Assembly (NCBI GenBank): GCA_003522945.1
Contig: DPHR01000165.1
Coordinates: forward strand, 8,064 to 14,577
From: Clostridiales bacterium
Lineage (GTDB): Bacteria; Bacillota; Clostridia; Oscillospirales; Oscillospiraceae
DNA length: 6,514 bases
Direction: 5' to 3'
In this document: in pieces, positions 6,379 through 6,514 of the stretch
Numbering within the stretch: position 1 is the first letter of the stretch
How the letters are laid out: each line of letters begins with the position of its first letter
Notes under the pieces: model-generated
Told to the model about the DNA's origin: nothing
Databases searched by the model: none
What the model saw: the letters and a program-made list of their open reading frames with translations, nothing else
Made by a program: the position numbers and the translations under genes

Positions 6379-6514
6379 ATGAAGAAGCTTCTCGCTGTTC
6401 TTCTGGCTCTGGTCATGGTTCTGAGCCTCGTCGCCTGCGGCGCTGCCCCGGCGGAGACCCCGAGCACCCCGGCTGAGCCCGAAACCCCCGCGACGGAAGA
6501 GCCCGCCGCGGAAC
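6379..6514 (+). CDS. Lipoprotein, probable sugar ABC-transporter substrate-binding protein (3' partial)
   Basis: Only the first 45 codons are in the window. ATG 6379 follows the strong site AGGAGGA (6364-6370) at 8 bases. Residues 1-19 are a signal peptide (MKKLLAVLLALVMVLSLVA) with the lipobox L17-V-A-C20; the lipidated cysteine would anchor the protein to the outer face of the membrane. Residues 21-45 are a Pro/Glu/Thr/Ala-rich spacer. The signal is of the type common in clostridial solute-binding proteins, but none of the folded domain is visible. The sugar assignment rests on context: a divergent DUF624 gene, a LacI-type operator, and an operator shared with the glycogen phosphorylase gene. 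Lipoprotein status is near certain; the substrate-binding role is a likely inference, and another kind of surface lipoprotein is possible. Confidence 0.7.
   Translation, partial: MKKLLAVLLALVMVLSLVACGAAPAETPSTPAEPETPATEEPAAE

Overview
The window looks like GC-rich chromosomal DNA of a Gram-positive anaerobe, most likely a clostridium of the Oscillospiraceae/Ruminococcaceae type. The reasons are lipoproteins with short Lys-Lys signal peptides and lipoboxes, strong GGAGG-type ribosome binding sites, a GerMN-like domain, a DUF624/YesL membrane protein next to a sugar-transport-like lipoprotein gene, and LacI-type palindromic operators. This placement is inference; no rRNA or other marker gene is present.

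Layout. (1) About 1-2924, plus strand: two tightly linked lipoprotein genes. The first is cut by the left edge and ends in a GerMN-like domain. The second is a 672-residue lipoprotein with an RsiV/PdaC-like (DUF4163 + DUF3298) module and a long C-terminal extension. The pair ends at a strong intrinsic terminator. (2) 3010-5425, plus strand: a monocistronic glycogen/maltodextrin phosphorylase gene with its own promoter and a LacI-family operator just downstream of the -10 box. (3) 5443-5490: a perfect 17-bp hairpin with T-runs on both sides, a bidirectional terminator between convergent genes. (4) 5508-6140, minus strand: a DUF624 (YesL-like) membrane protein with its own promoter. (5) 6141-6378: a divergent regulatory region. 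(6) 6379 to the right edge, plus strand: the start of a lipoprotein gene, probably the substrate-binding protein of a sugar ABC transporter.

How the genes relate. The phosphorylase gene and the right-hand lipoprotein gene carry the same 15-base operator core at almost the same distance from near-identical -35/-10 promoters. This suggests one LacI-family regulator, encoded outside the window, couples sugar or glucan uptake to intracellular phosphorolysis of alpha-glucans. The DUF624 gene fits this carbohydrate setting. The two lipoprotein genes at the left appear to be a separate transcription unit concerned with the cell surface. I found no tRNA, rRNA, CRISPR array, insertion sequence or phage gene, and no clearly novel system. 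The shared operon-spanning operator is the most informative signal.
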